Below the pieces are notes generated by a model that saw only the letters and a program-made list of their open reading frames with translations, searched no databases and had not been told where the DNA came from. A stretch of DNA of 64,000 nucleotides from Crambe crambe. Lineage: Eukaryota; Porifera; Demospongiae; Poecilosclerida; Crambeidae. The translations under genes and the position numbers were made by a program. This document shows, in pieces, positions 20,041-30,454 of the stretch (the first letter of the stretch is position 1; the number at the start of each line of letters is the position of its first letter). The stretch spans positions 372,001-436,000 of the forward strand of contig OZ004582.1 of NCBI GenBank assembly GCA_963924555.1, written 5' to 3'.

Positions 20041-21262
20041 TCAAACTACTCCACCTGTAATTTTATTTCTTCTTCTTCCGAGATTTATGTCCCCCAGTCC
20101 AAGATGTATCCAGAAGTTCAGGACGACAAGGCCGAACTCGGTTAACCGCAACAAAAATAGATTCTGCATCCACATCATCAACAAGATATTGGTAGGTGTC
20201 ACACTAAGCACTCGATAAAGACCGTGATAGGGGCGGGCCAGCTTCCATGCTTTCCCAGTCACTGCAGCGGGCATATGAATCAACCCTGTCTCCCTTGAAC
20301 TGGTGATCCTTGGCCCTCTTGTCATACTCTTGTTTTGCTTATTCTGAGCACCTTTTATGTACTCCTTAGCCAAACCCCAAGCCGTAGTCAGACAATCAGT
20401 CAGCAAGGTAGGGTGTCTGTTGACAAAGGACAGTCTCTGATGGTATCCGGGGATCTCTGCCATACAACCAATAAAATGGACTCTCTTTTGTTGAGTCATG
20501 AACAGCAGCCTGATAGGCAAACAGAAGAAAGGGTAAGTGCTTGTCCCAATCTCTGCCTGAATTTTCGGCAACCTTGGAGTCAACGTGCTGTTGAATTTTT
20601 CAACAAACCCATTAGTTTGAGGGTGATAGCCTGAAGTGTTCACTTTCTTAGCAACTTGCAGATTTTTGATATGAGTTCACTGAGAAAGTTTGCACCTCGA
20701 TCTGATAGCAACTCTTCAGGAGCACCATGTCTGCAAAATATTTCCTGGCGGGCAATAGTCTCAGCTGACTGATCTGATATAGCAAATGCCTCTACCCACT
20801 TAGTGAGGTAATCACAAAACACTACAACATTGACTCAGTCACAGGCAACTGCAACACATCCACTCCTATTCTGTGGAATGGACCTCCCACAGGTATAGGA
20901 GTCACTGCCCTACCTAATCCCTTCTTAGTCACACTTCATGCATGACTTGTAAAACTGCTCAACATCACCACATATTACCTTCCACCAATACCTCTTCCTC
21001 ATAGTACAGTAAGTCTTTTTCCCGGCAAAATGACCAGAAAACCTTCCGCCATGCATCTCTTCAACAGAACGTCCCGCAATGCCACAGGCACAACTATTCT
21101 CCATTCTCCAGGGTGATTAGGATTCTTGTGATGCAACACACCATCTATCAAGTCATACTGAGAACCCTCCAGAGCTAACCTCTTGGCTAGTGCATTGTTT
21201 TCAGGTACCACACCTTCCAACATAATATATTGAATATGAGCAGCGATATCAGGATCTTTCAC
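20041..21262 (-). pseudogene. Gypsy integrase, copy C
   Basis: Minus-strand blocks in order: VKDPDIAAHIQYIMLEGVVP, LALEGSQYDLIDGVLHHKNP and VPVALRDVLLKRCMAEGF (the zinc-binding N-terminal domain lead-in), then, in other frames, the core with DYLTKWVEAFAISDQSAETI, FCRHGAPEELLSDRGANFLS and YHPQTNGFVEKFNSTL, and finally a C-terminal region (WKLARPYHGLYRVLSVTPTN). The D,D-35-E triad region is recognisable but split over at least four frames, with a deletion in the HHCC zinc domain near 20990-21060. There is no reverse transcriptase upstream: at 21262 the sequence switches abruptly into a different integrase (copy D). Confidence 0.75.
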
Positions 21263-21660
21263 CTGTTCCTCTGTGCAGAGACAGGAGTTCTTGCCTCTCG
21301 ACCAAATAATAGTTGAAACGGAGACACGGCTAGGGCAGCATGAGGTGCTGTCCTGAGAGCCATCAATGTTGCCAAATATTCATCCCAATTCTTTGTGCAG
21401 CTTCCTAGTTTATCTAGAGTCTTCTTCATGGTGTGGTGACTCCTCTCCAGCATCCCATTGGTTTGAAGATGGAATGGTGAAGTTTAATGTGATGAATCTT
21501 GTCATGAACTCTTCTGACAGCTGTGCTATAAAGTTGCTGCCATTATCTAACAAAACTTCTTTAGGAATGCCAAACCTAGCGAATACTTCAAGTAGGGCAC
21601 TGCAGTTCGTTGTCCTAGGCAAAGGAATGGCTTCCATATACCTTGAACAACTCGAATGTA
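21259..21660 (-). pseudogene. Gypsy integrase, copy D (core and C-terminal part)
   Basis: The minus strand begins abruptly with MEAIPLPRTTNCSALLEVFA, then FGIPKEVLLDNGSNFIAQL and, after a frame change near 21450, MLERSHHTMKKTLDKLGSCT, then NWDEYLATLMALRTAPHAAL and FQLLFGREARTPVSA. This is the second half of a Gypsy integrase core, including the DNGSNF Asp and the MLERSHH Glu block. It has no upstream pol and joins copy C at 21259-21262 within a few bases. Confidence 0.75.
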
Positions 21661-21664
21661 AGAA

Positions 21665-22680
21665 ATCTCTTCATTTCCAATAATAGGATTTCGTGACAGC
21701 ATGAGTGTTGCTTTTTCCACCCCTATGTCTGATCAAGCTCTTGGACAATCATTTCTCTGGTGTGCCTCATGATTTTAAGGGACAATGGTAAAGTAGCTAG
21801 CTCTATATAGACGTAGGCCTGACACACAACCTTCATTCCTTGTTCACTAACTGTACTTTTTTCAGCTTATTACTTGGGGCTGCCTGGGAAGCATCTGTAC
21901 CGTAGTGCTTTATTGGCAGCAAAATGTTTCGTGGCCGTGGTATTAGTACCTGGAGTCCTCCTGCTAACCTCTAGGCTATTCCAGAATACCTGGGATATCC
22001 TTGGGTCCTCCTGTTACAACCCAGGAACTACTTAGTATTTTAGGACCTGGGGTCCTCTAGGATATCCCAAGATGCTTCGTATTTCGGGACCTGGTCGCTA
22101 TTGATCCAATTTCTCCTTCCAGAAAAGGTGACACTATTAGACGTTTCACTACTTTTTTCTTAGGCCTCTCTTTGTCATACTCTTATCATAAAAAAAAATT
22201 AAAAGGATCCCAATCCTGCACATCATGCATATCGGACAACATACCTCTTTTAATTTCTTTAAGTTGTCTTCATAGTCATCTTCCACATCATCTGTTGTGC
22301 TGGGTTCAGCTTGTCTGGCCTTCTTTGTTGCCGGATCTTAAGGGAAAAGGTATAGTATAAAACAACAAAAGCAATGATTACCATTACCACCACTGAACAT
22401 CAGAAGTAGAACCATTAGAAGTACCTATACAATCATTAAGGACTCTCTTTTTATGGGCTGGACGACGCATATTTTTAAACCGTTGCCGCAGCTTGAACCC
22501 TGATAGTTTTTAAAGTTTAGCCAAGTGTTATTCAAAATGGCTTATACTTTAGCTTACATATCCATTTCCAATGGTATCTTTCAATATAGGATAAGTAGTT
22601 ATGAGTTTAATTAACAGGAGAAAGGATATAGTTTTAATATCGATGGGCACTTACAACTACATTTTAGAACAATAGCTGTT
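21665..22680. other. Region with no recognisable gene; imperfect inverted repeats
   Basis: No conserved coding found. At 21960-22090 the words TGGGATATCCTTGG and GGATATCCCAAG form an imperfect inverted repeat, together with repeated AGGACCTGG/GGGACCTGG words, suggesting a decayed foldback element. Confidence 0.4.
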
Positions 22681-22689
22681 ATATCTGCA

Positions 22690-23985
22690 GATAATCCAGC
22701 TAGTTCAGCACTTTGAAGATTCAAGGAGAGTGGTGCTGCTTATCGCTACTGCAGGCATTGCTTAGGAACTTCTGCAGAGACCAGTACAAAGGTAGCCAAG
22801 TAATTGTCAGTATAGTCATATTATTAGTGTCTACCAAACATGCAGGTCCATAGTTTCATACGTATTGTTTGGAATTGTGGGTCCCATATTGTTGTGGGTG
22901 TTTGGTAGACCCCATTAGACAATCGGGATATACATTTTGAAAGGAGTAAACCTACGTCCCAAGCATTTGGGTCTCATTATCTATTTAATACTGAAGAAGA
23001 ATTCATTCTGAGGAAACTAGATGATCACATTGATAAGTGTGACTTACTTGAAAATAGTGCTGATACGAATGAACTATCAGTAGAATTTGGAATAAATCGT
23101 TGATCAATTCTTCTTCAGCTTGATCACTTCGATTTGTGTAGTGGAGCCCTGCTTCCAGATGTATTAGAAGGTGTCCTACAATATGAAGGAAAATTGTTGC
23201 TAAATTATTGCATTTTTGAAAAGAAATATATTACACTATCAAGTCTCAACGATAAAATTGAGAACATGGAGCTTGGTTTGGAATGTGATCGCCCTACTCC
23301 AATTACTCGTTCAACGTTGACAGGATCTGAAAAAAATCTTGGACAGAAAGGTAAATTTTTGAAATGTAGATTCATGTGTACGTGTTATGCAGTAGATCAG
23401 GTACATTGATCCTCAATACTATTTCCCGTAATTGTGAGAAGCTCCCAGTAGAGTATGCTGTACCCTTTGGAAGGGATCCCGAATATTACTTTTGTTTACT
23501 GATCACACAGCTGCTCAGATGAGGCTTCTTAGCCGACTGCAGGTAGTAGCATTGAGTATTGGAAGAATTTTTTACTTCTGCTGGAAATAGCAGATCTTCT
23601 TTTGGCTCCACAGATTACTGAAGATGAAGTTGCACACCTTAAGACTCTCGTTGAGGACCACCACTCAAGATTTGTACAGCTCTACCCTGGTTACTCTGTA
23701 ACACCAAAGATTCATTTTCTTATCCATGCTGCTCGCCTGATGTTAGAGTAAAATAAGTATAAACCCCAACTGAGTCCTTCATGCATCTTGTAGGTTTGGA
23801 CCACTGGTTAGGTTGTGGACCATGAGGTATGAAGCCAAACATAATTTTATGAAAAAATTGGCTCAAAACTTGGGTAATTATATCAACATACCCTGGACTC
23901 TTGCCCTCAACAATGGCAATGTTACCACTGGCATAGTTCAACTATTGCACAGGATGAGCCAGAAATAGGCCCAGGTAATTAAATC
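22690..23985 (+). pseudogene. Transposase-like protein (CRHC / MRYEAKH family), multi-exon remnant
   Basis: Plus-strand blocks in order: NPASSAL...RFKESGAAYRYCRHCLGT, FILRKLDDHIDKCDLLENSA, ELSVEFGINR followed by one stop and SILLQLDHFDLCSGALLPDV, LEGVLQYEGKLLLNYC, a donor (GAAAG|GTAAAT, about 23349), then EIADLLLAPQITEDEVAHLK, YSVTPKIHFLIHAARLM, and FGPLVRLWTMRYEAKHNFMK followed by NIPWTLAL. This is the domain order of a large family of uncharacterised transposase-domain proteins in corals and sponges, related in style to tnp2. Stops and frameshifts make it a pseudogene; some breaks coincide with GT/AG pairs and may be introns. Confidence 0.55.
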
Positions 23986-24061
23986 ACGAGGAGTTAAACT
24001 TACCAAAGGTTTGGCTTGCATTCTTTCAGTGGCAGCTGCTTGTTAAAAGTTATTGATACAA

Positions 24062-24123
24062 GTTGCATTACATCACACAAACTTTCACACCCACTCATTT
24101 CCATGTGTGTGATGTAATGCAAC
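24062..24123. repeat. Perfect 18-bp inverted repeat (hairpin)
   Basis: GTTGCATTACATCACACA at 24062-24079 is the exact reverse complement of 24106-24123, with a 26-nt loop. It may be a tiny foldback element or the closing stem of a structured RNA. It lies just downstream of the transposase-like remnant. Confidence 0.85.
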
Positions 24124-24129
24124 CTGTGG

Positions 24130-25120
24130 AGCATCTGATTATCATTATTGCAGGAGTAGATGGGTCTTTATCTCAGGCATCACATACAAGCCCCAATGCG
24201 CAGTAGTATTGTAATGAATACTGCTTATTTCTTAAAGCATTACCATGCATATGTCATTGAGTCAACAAACTCTAAAATTAATTCCTTTCCATTCTTTTCT
24301 TGATCCATTTCCTTTACATGTACGTAGACACAGCAAATTGTAATTCCAAAGCATCACATTATTGATACTTTACAAACATAATAATGTTTTAAATGTTGGA
24401 TGCTGTTCTGTGTAGGTACAAACTACGTACACCTACCTCTTTCAACTTTTATGGATTGGTCCTCAATGGGTTTCTCCAACACCCCTCTTAGTTACACTTA
24501 AAGGGTAACTGACATGAAAAAAGTATTTCTCAGTTTATTACATTTTTGGGTTGTTTTGTATGCCTACATTACTGGGAAGAAATATGACAAGCATTGGTGG
24601 AAGTCTCACTGAGAAAATAGCAGTATTCATTTACATCCTGTTTGGGGCGGGGCTTACTTGTGATGTCCCTACACAATTCTTAATAGCTAGCTGACCACCA
24701 AAAAAAAATCATCATGCGTTGAAAAGGGTAACGGAGAGATTAAGCTGGCTATTGTTCTACTTTGCTATAACTAGATGCTAGTTAACTTACAGGTTCCATG
24801 ATTCACAGTACACTTGACCATAGACTATATAGGTTCCAACTTGACACAGAGAGCGTGGCGCCCCACCGCCGCGCGCCCTTATGCAGTGCGGCTATCTACG
24901 CATGAGTGGTATGGACTGCTCTACCGTTCGCGCATTTCGTTTCATTCGTTTCGCTAGTTCCTTGGTATACTACTACCCCCATATTGCACTATGATATATT
25001 TATAAATTTCAACAAGTGTGGTGACCTCAGCACACGTGTAAATAGCAAAAACTGATCTTTACAACAAATTGCACAAAACTAAATAAAAAGATGAAACAGG
25101 ACGTGGTTAAAACCATGGGT
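24130..25120. other. Intergenic region, one GC-rich island
   Basis: No conserved coding. The stretch 24850-24960 is GC-rich (CGTGGCGCCCCACCGCCGCG) compared with its surroundings and could be a remnant promoter. The rest is AT-rich with no clear repeat. Confidence 0.4.
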
Positions 25121-25128
25121 AATTATAC

Positions 25129-25290
25129 ATGCATAAGAATGCTCAGAAAGTGATGAAAACAACACTTCGTTCCCTCAAGTTGCTTGTGATTGATGAAGTG
25201 TCCATGGTGTCAAGTCTAAACTTGACCTATGTGCACATGAGAATGCAAGGAATATTTGGGGAAGATCACTGGTTTGGAGGAAAGACAGTC
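25129..25290 (+). pseudogene. PIF1-type helicase fragment, motif II (plus strand)
   Basis: The plus frame reads TLRSLKLLVIDEVSMVSSLN followed by YVHMRMQGIFGEDHWFGGK. LLVIDEVSMV is the Walker B/motif II of PIF1-like SF1 helicases, here in the version typical of Helitron-type or other multi-copy transposon helicases. Homology ends near 25288, where the next motif (GDLLQLPPV-like) should begin. From that point the minus strand carries motifs V and VI of a PIF1 helicase, so the two parts are head-to-head across an inversion breakpoint. Confidence 0.75.
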
Positions 25291-25294
25291 CATT

Positions 25295-25806
25295 TAGAGA
25301 CCGCACTCTTGAGAGTGCTACATAGGCCATCCCATCTGCAAATACCTTTTCTGACAGATCTACGATAGCACAGTTTAACGACAGGCCCTGGCATTTATGT
25401 ATGGTAACCCCATAGGCTAAGATTAAAGGAAATTGGGTACGGGACACATAATAAATGGTCAAATTTGATAGAAACTCTTTCTGGAAATATGCCAAGTATG
25501 GTGCCAATGGCACCATTCACTAAGCCTGCTTTTACATCTATATTGCTCCTGAGCATTACGCGGGCACCCAAGGCCAACTTCACTAACCCTGCAGTGTTGT
25601 TGCAGTCGTTATTCAAGTTGTTTGGCTGCCTTTTGGTGCCATTTAGCAGTGCTCCGTGTCTCGTCTACGTCATCAATGCATGGTATGACATGCACCTGAG
25701 ACTGTAACTTTCCGAGCATTTCCTCATTGAGCAGATCACATTGTTTTCTCGTCGGGAGAGTGAGGCTGTCGGGCATTTTCTGATTCATGTCCTGTATATC
25801 CTTCAT
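25295..25806 (-). pseudogene. PIF1-type helicase fragment, C-terminal half (minus strand)
   Basis: Three minus frames in order: LPTRKQCDLLNEEMLGKLQS, then NNTAGLVKLALGARVMLRSN and VNGAIGTILGIFPERVSIKF, then FPLILAYGVTIHKCQGLSLN and GMAYVALSRVRSL. These are the UvrD-like/PIF1 2B-adjacent region and motifs V and VI (the T-x-H-K-x-Q-G and VALSR-x-R signatures that bind nucleotide and DNA). Two frameshifts separate the blocks. The reading becomes antisense nonsense below about 25295 because it enters the inverted motif II piece. Confidence 0.8.
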
Positions 25807-25866
25807 TGCGTGCTTAGCCTCTCCGAGTCCTGTATATCCTTCATTGCGTGCTTAGCCTCTCCGAGG
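25790..25866. repeat. 38-bp tandem duplication
   Basis: Two adjacent near-identical copies of a 38-bp unit starting TCCTGTATATCCTTCATTGC, upstream of the helicase fragment on its own strand. Probably a recent replication-slippage event in the decayed helicase sequence. Confidence 0.8.
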
Positions 25867-25954
25867 ATGTGCATGATATCTTGCTCTTTGTTTTCTGCCT
25901 TTCTTGCTTCATTTATTTTCCTCACCTTAGCCTCAGCATTGAGCATTGTCTGTA

Positions 25955-26620
25955 ACTTTCTGTGATAATTGGAACAATTATGACGAGCTCACAATTAATG
26001 AAAGACAGAAAAAAGATGGTCGGTTCTGTGATATTTTAGGTAAAGTATTTGATGCACAATCAATTAGGGTAAGCAAAAATAGTGTTGCAGAAGTACACAG
26101 GTTAAGGCAATTGTTTAGAAAAGATCTCCCTCTTTATCAAACTCCAACTGCAAGTGCCTCCAGAAAAAGAAAGCTCACTGGCACGTGTGATGTAGAGCCA
26201 CAATCAAAAAAGAGATGTGGTCCCACAACAAAAAAGCATGAGCCTGAGCCTAAGTCAAAATCAGTAAGGACTCAGCCTCGCCAGAAGAAAGTATGGCCGT
26301 TCATATTCCACTCTGTGGATGAACAGTGGCAGTGCACTGCTTGCCACTCACTGAATGCAATCTTTAAGCAAAAAAATCCTACATTTCTGGGAAGTGGAGA
26401 AAGACCGCTGACACGTCCAGACATGAGAAGGGTGAAAAAAGTTAAGGGCGATGGAAATTGCATGTTCCGAGCCCTCTCTCTAGTGGTGACTGGGAGTGAA
26501 GACCAGCATCACGCCATTCGTACTAGAATAGTGCAGCACATGAGAAGTATTGCCCACCTCATGCTGGGACACATCAAAAGTCATACTGGTTTTGGATTTG
26601 TCCAGAAATCATGGCTGTAG
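25955..26620 (+). pseudogene. OTU-type cysteine protease, N-terminal half
   Basis: A long frame with a basic, disordered N-terminal part (SRKRKLTG, KKRCGPTTKKHEPEPKSKSV), a conserved-looking WPFIFHSVDEQWQCTACHSL, and the catalytic block VKGDGNCMFRALSLVVTGSE followed by HHAIRTRIVQHM. DGNCMFRA places the nucleophilic Cys and preceding Asp of the OTU family, which cleaves ubiquitin-type linkages. The open frame lacks an ATG at its first codon and reads abruptly into unrelated sequence after HIKSH (about 26580), before the catalytic His region. That missing half is of the type found at 12.4-13.0 kb. Likely a transposon-encoded OTU protein; host origin cannot be excluded. Confidence 0.65.
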
Positions 26621-26651
26621 CTTGAGTGGTTCGAGAGATATGGTTGTCCAA

Positions 26652-26652
<1 letters not shown>

Positions 26653-26683
<31 letters not shown>
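26653..26683 (+). repeat. (AAT)n microsatellite
   Basis: About ten AAT units followed by an AGAAGAAG purine run. Marks the 3' breakpoint area of the OTU fragment. Confidence 0.95.
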
Positions 26684-26934
26684 GAGAAGAAGAAGAATAT
26701 AGCGATTTACCTGCTTGCCGTATTTCTGAAACGGTAAGCTCCCTGGTCCTGAAACTTGGTCTGCACATTGTAGTAGGCTCTAGTAGGCTGGATAATCATT
26801 CACAGTAGCTTTTGTTAGGTCTAAGTGGGAGAACTAGAATTTCACTTTAGTATTAGTCTGTAGGCGGCGCGCGCGGCCGTCCCAGTCATCCCTACATAGA
26901 GAGTGCTACCGCACTCTCTGATTAGCTAAGTAGT

Positions 26935-28345
26935 ACATCCTCATACACCTCTATTCACTACTCTTTCTTAATCAGCTGACATAAATACTACATTATGCTT
27001 CTATATCACCAATCAAATCACTACCAAACCAATTACAACTCCCAATCTATGCAAACATTACAAAAAAAACCTTCTAATACCACACCATGTACACCTTTGT
27101 TTCTAATCAGAACAATGACCCCCCCCCCCTCCCCCCCCCCCTTGGTATTCCCCTTCATAGTACTACATCCTCCAAATACACATCCATTCACTACTCATTC
27201 TTCATCAGCTGACGTAAATGCAACATACTTCCCAATGTATGCAAACATTAAAGTGCCTTCTATACCACACCATGTACACCTTTGTTTCTAATCATAACAA
27301 TTCACCTTGTAACATTTCCCCTTAAGAACAGCCACATATTACCTACTCACTATTAGCTACTTCAATACCACATACTCCCTATCAACAACAAACACCTCTA
27401 TTCACTCCTCATGCACAGGACCCGAGACATTTCATGACTCCATGTACCACACACTGTACCCACCCTGAAAAATTGATAGCTACATCTATAACCATGAAAT
27501 GATACATCACCATCAATCACACACACCAAAAAAAAACAACAAAAACTCATATCACATTGAAACTTGAAGTTCATATTCACACCATACCACTTCCCCTTAA
27601 CTACCATTAGTTACCTGTCAAATTTTATGCTTCCATGACATCAATCAAACTAATGCTGGTTTGATGTTACTAATGAAAGAAGTCCATATCACCAATAAAA
27701 TCACTACCAAACAAATTACACAATACCCCCTTCCCCATGTATGCACACATTAATTAAAAGTGCCTTCTAATACCACACCATATACACCTTTGTTTATAAT
27801 CATAAATGCACCTTGTAACATTTTCCCTTAAGATCAGCCACACCATTCCAATCATCTACCAACCATTATTTCAAAACTCAGTTTCCAGGTTTCACTATAA
27901 CATTCCATACACATTTATTAATAAAACCTAATAACAATGGACAATTAGTACAATTGTATGTACGTACATACAGTAATCGAGTGTTCTGCCAATGCAATCA
28001 TAGATCACACAGTCCATTCCAAGTTGAGAATACAGCAATAAACTCTTACAGCTGGGGTAATCATTCGTGCTTAGTCCCACTATAACCCTGTACTGAAAAA
28101 AATGGACAAAATAGCTCCCCTTGTCAATCAGAAGTATCCCTTCATAGTACTACATCCTCCAAATAGAAATAAATACAACATTGCAAACAATTATGCTTCC
28201 ATATCTCACTACCAAACCAATTACAGCTCCCAATGTATAGAAATATTAAAGTGCCTTCTAATACCACACCGTGTACATCTTTGTTTCTAATCATAACAAT
28301 GAACCTTGAATAATATTTCCAGCCACACTTCACAAAAATGCATTT
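26935..28345 (+). repeat. Degenerate direct repeats, four or more units, A/C-rich
   Basis: The word CCTTCTAATACCACACCATG followed by TACACCTTTGTTTCTAATCAT recurs near 27070, 27256, 27763 and 28253. It is preceded each time by variants of CACTACCAAACCAATTACA, and between copies by TTCATAGTACTACATCCTCC. Units are 190-500 bp long with deletions. The strand is strikingly poor in G. No coding found; short frames here are by-products of the composition. Confidence 0.75.
27119..27141 (+). repeat. Poly-C tract with one T
   Basis: Two C runs separated by a T, inside the A/C-rich repeat region. Confidence 0.9.
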
Positions 28346-28671
28346 GTTGCCCACAGTAGCAATGCAATCCTATTCCAAATTGAAGGCAAAATCACAATTT
28401 CAATATAACTTCATTTCATTTCAAAAGGTGAATAAATAACTGATTACATAATAATCCTAACTAAACCACACATCACCACAACAATTCACTCTGTGTACCA
28501 ATTTATAACACATGCATCTGTAATTACTTCTGTGGTTTTCTGTCACTCTCTATAACTCAGCCCATCACAGCACTGATATAAAAAGCTGAGAGATTTCCTG
28601 ATGTATCATACTGCTGAATATTGATGTAAGTTATGTATCATCAGCATACCGCCATAATAATGAGCATCTTA

Positions 28672-29585
28672 CTAAACTCATGCAGGTATGCTGCAAAGAT
28701 TTACGGGGTAAGTCATGTGTAGGTACAAGTATGTCAAAAATTCATTACTCTCATTGCTTCAATTGTTCAACCTATGACTATACATACAACTCTTCAGTGA
28801 AAGTAAGTTCTTCTGTATTATCATTAGTACTACATATTAATGCACTTCTTCATCTCTCCTTCACCATGATCAAATTATTCAGTAGTATTGAAAGAAACAA
28901 TAGTCTTCTTCCCCCCAAAAAAAGAAACAGTAAGTTATTTTCATAATAATTATAACTACATCTCATCAAAATGTAAGTTGCCACAATCATCATTAAAAAA
29001 TTGTACATTTTCCACACACTTCATCAATTATTCTAACCCTCACATCATTCAGAACTGTAAGTTGTCATATTGCTTATTAATAATGCACTTCTTCATATCT
29101 CTCCTCCAAAAACCAAACAATTTGTGTAGCTACGCCAATCAAACAGTAAGTGTACATGCATGATTTCAACAGAGAGTGTAATTGCTCATTCCCACATTGC
29201 ACACTTGACTAGTCTACAAGTGGCTCCACTCTCTGTATTAGTAGCAATTGTTCATCATGAAAAACATGTGCCATCTACATTTCAACAATACCATAGCTTT
29301 CTTGGAACGGTAAGTCATTAATATGACAATGATGTACTATACACAACTATTATCATTCTATAACACATTCACGTACACTTCATCAATTGCAACCCTTATC
29401 ACATATGTACATACACAGAAATGTAAGTTGACATACGTATTATCATATCATGCAAGTATGTATTTAACTCTTCTATACCCACCGTGTCCACTCAGACAAT
29501 GTCTGGTAAGTTCGTATCTTCAATCTTCTTACTATAATCAGTAATATCCATTCCACTCTCTTAGATACAGATTCCGGTAAGCAAT
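28672..29585 (+). other. Ladder of very short exon-like segments
   Basis: At least nine near-consensus donors GTAAGT/GTAAGC are spaced about 50-160 bp apart (near 28710, 28803, 28929, 28972, 29055, 29143, 29307, 29421, 29506, 29577). Most are preceded within 4-22 nt by a pyrimidine-AG acceptor: for example CATGCAG + 22 nt, TTCAG + 5 nt, CATTCAG + 4 nt, GTGTAG + 16 nt, CCATAG + 13 nt, CACTCAG + 10 nt, CTCTTAG + 12 nt. The spacers have the length of sponge introns. No protein family is recognisable from such small exons. Either a microexon-rich gene or a repeat family whose unit carries splice signals. Confidence 0.45.
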
Positions 29586-29659
29586 ATCATAATTATAACC
29601 AATTATTCATTATCACTCACATCAACCAAATCCTAATAATAATATACTTATTACATACT

Positions 29660-30060
29660 ATGTACCTACTACCTGCATATTACATCATCCAGTTACCAAC
29701 TCTCCCATTCCCCCTCCCACCTCTCCCGCAGGCTCTGATAGTAAGCTAATACTTGTACATGCTATGCACCTACTATACCACCTGCATATCACATCATCCA
29801 GTTACCAACCCTCCCACTCCCCCTCCCACCTCTCCCACAGGCTCTGATAGTAAGCTAATACATATTACATCATCCAGTTACCAACCCTCCCACCTCTCCC
29901 ACAGGCTCTGATAGTAAGCTAATACTTGTACATGCTATATACCTATCACCTGCATATTACATCATCCAGTTACCAACCCTCCCACTCTCCCTCCCACCTC
30001 TCCCGCAGGCTCTGATAGTAAGCTAATACTTGTACATGCTATATACCTATCACCTGCATA
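29660..30060 (+). repeat. Tandem array of a unit containing a 9-nt microexon-like core
   Basis: Four copies of a unit with the order: branch-like CATCCAGTTACCAAC, pyrimidine tract CTCCCACCTCTCCC, GCAG or ACAG, the 9-nt core GCTCTGATA, then GTAAGCTAATAC. Cores lie at 29732-29740, 29841-29849, 29905-29913 and 30009-30017, so spacings are 109, 64 and 104 bp. Each unit is a perfect acceptor-microexon-donor cassette (Ala-Leu-Ile if read in that phase). The array continues the ladder of short exon-like segments immediately upstream. Confidence 0.85.
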
Positions 30061-30077
30061 TGTACCTAGCCTCATTC

Positions 30078-30153
30078 CCAGGCCTTCCTCTCCACCTTGC
30101 AAAATTAAACGCGCGAAAGAAAAACGAGAAAAATAAAGGAGAGGAAGGCCTGG
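30078..30153. mobile_element. Small foldback element (16-bp perfect inverted repeats)
   Basis: CCAGGCCTTCCTCTCC at 30078-30093 is the exact reverse complement of 30138-30153, enclosing 44 nt that include an ACGCGCG stretch. Probably a minimal MITE or its end; a clear target duplication was not found. Confidence 0.7.
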
Positions 30154-30454
30154 TAAAACTTGTCACGCGACTGACGTCACGATATGATATATTTCTATCA
30201 TGCTCTAAGTCCAAAGGTTTAACTGTAAATATGAAATAGTCGACTCGTGCAGTATCTTTTATTTTAATTTACAATTATTATAATTATTACAATACACTTC
30301 GCGATATTACCTCATAAAATGGGATGCATTGACCAATTTATCAACCGAACTATTCTGCTCTAGCAGAATCTGGAAAGCCATTGACAACAGGAAAGAAGTA
30401 CAAGTGTAAGGGTGTTACAAAGAAGACTGGAAAGCATATGTGACCCAATTTGAG

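Noticed and set aside
29660..30060. CRISPR array
   Set aside because: Same reason: four units, spacers themselves repeated, splice signals rather than palindromic repeats.
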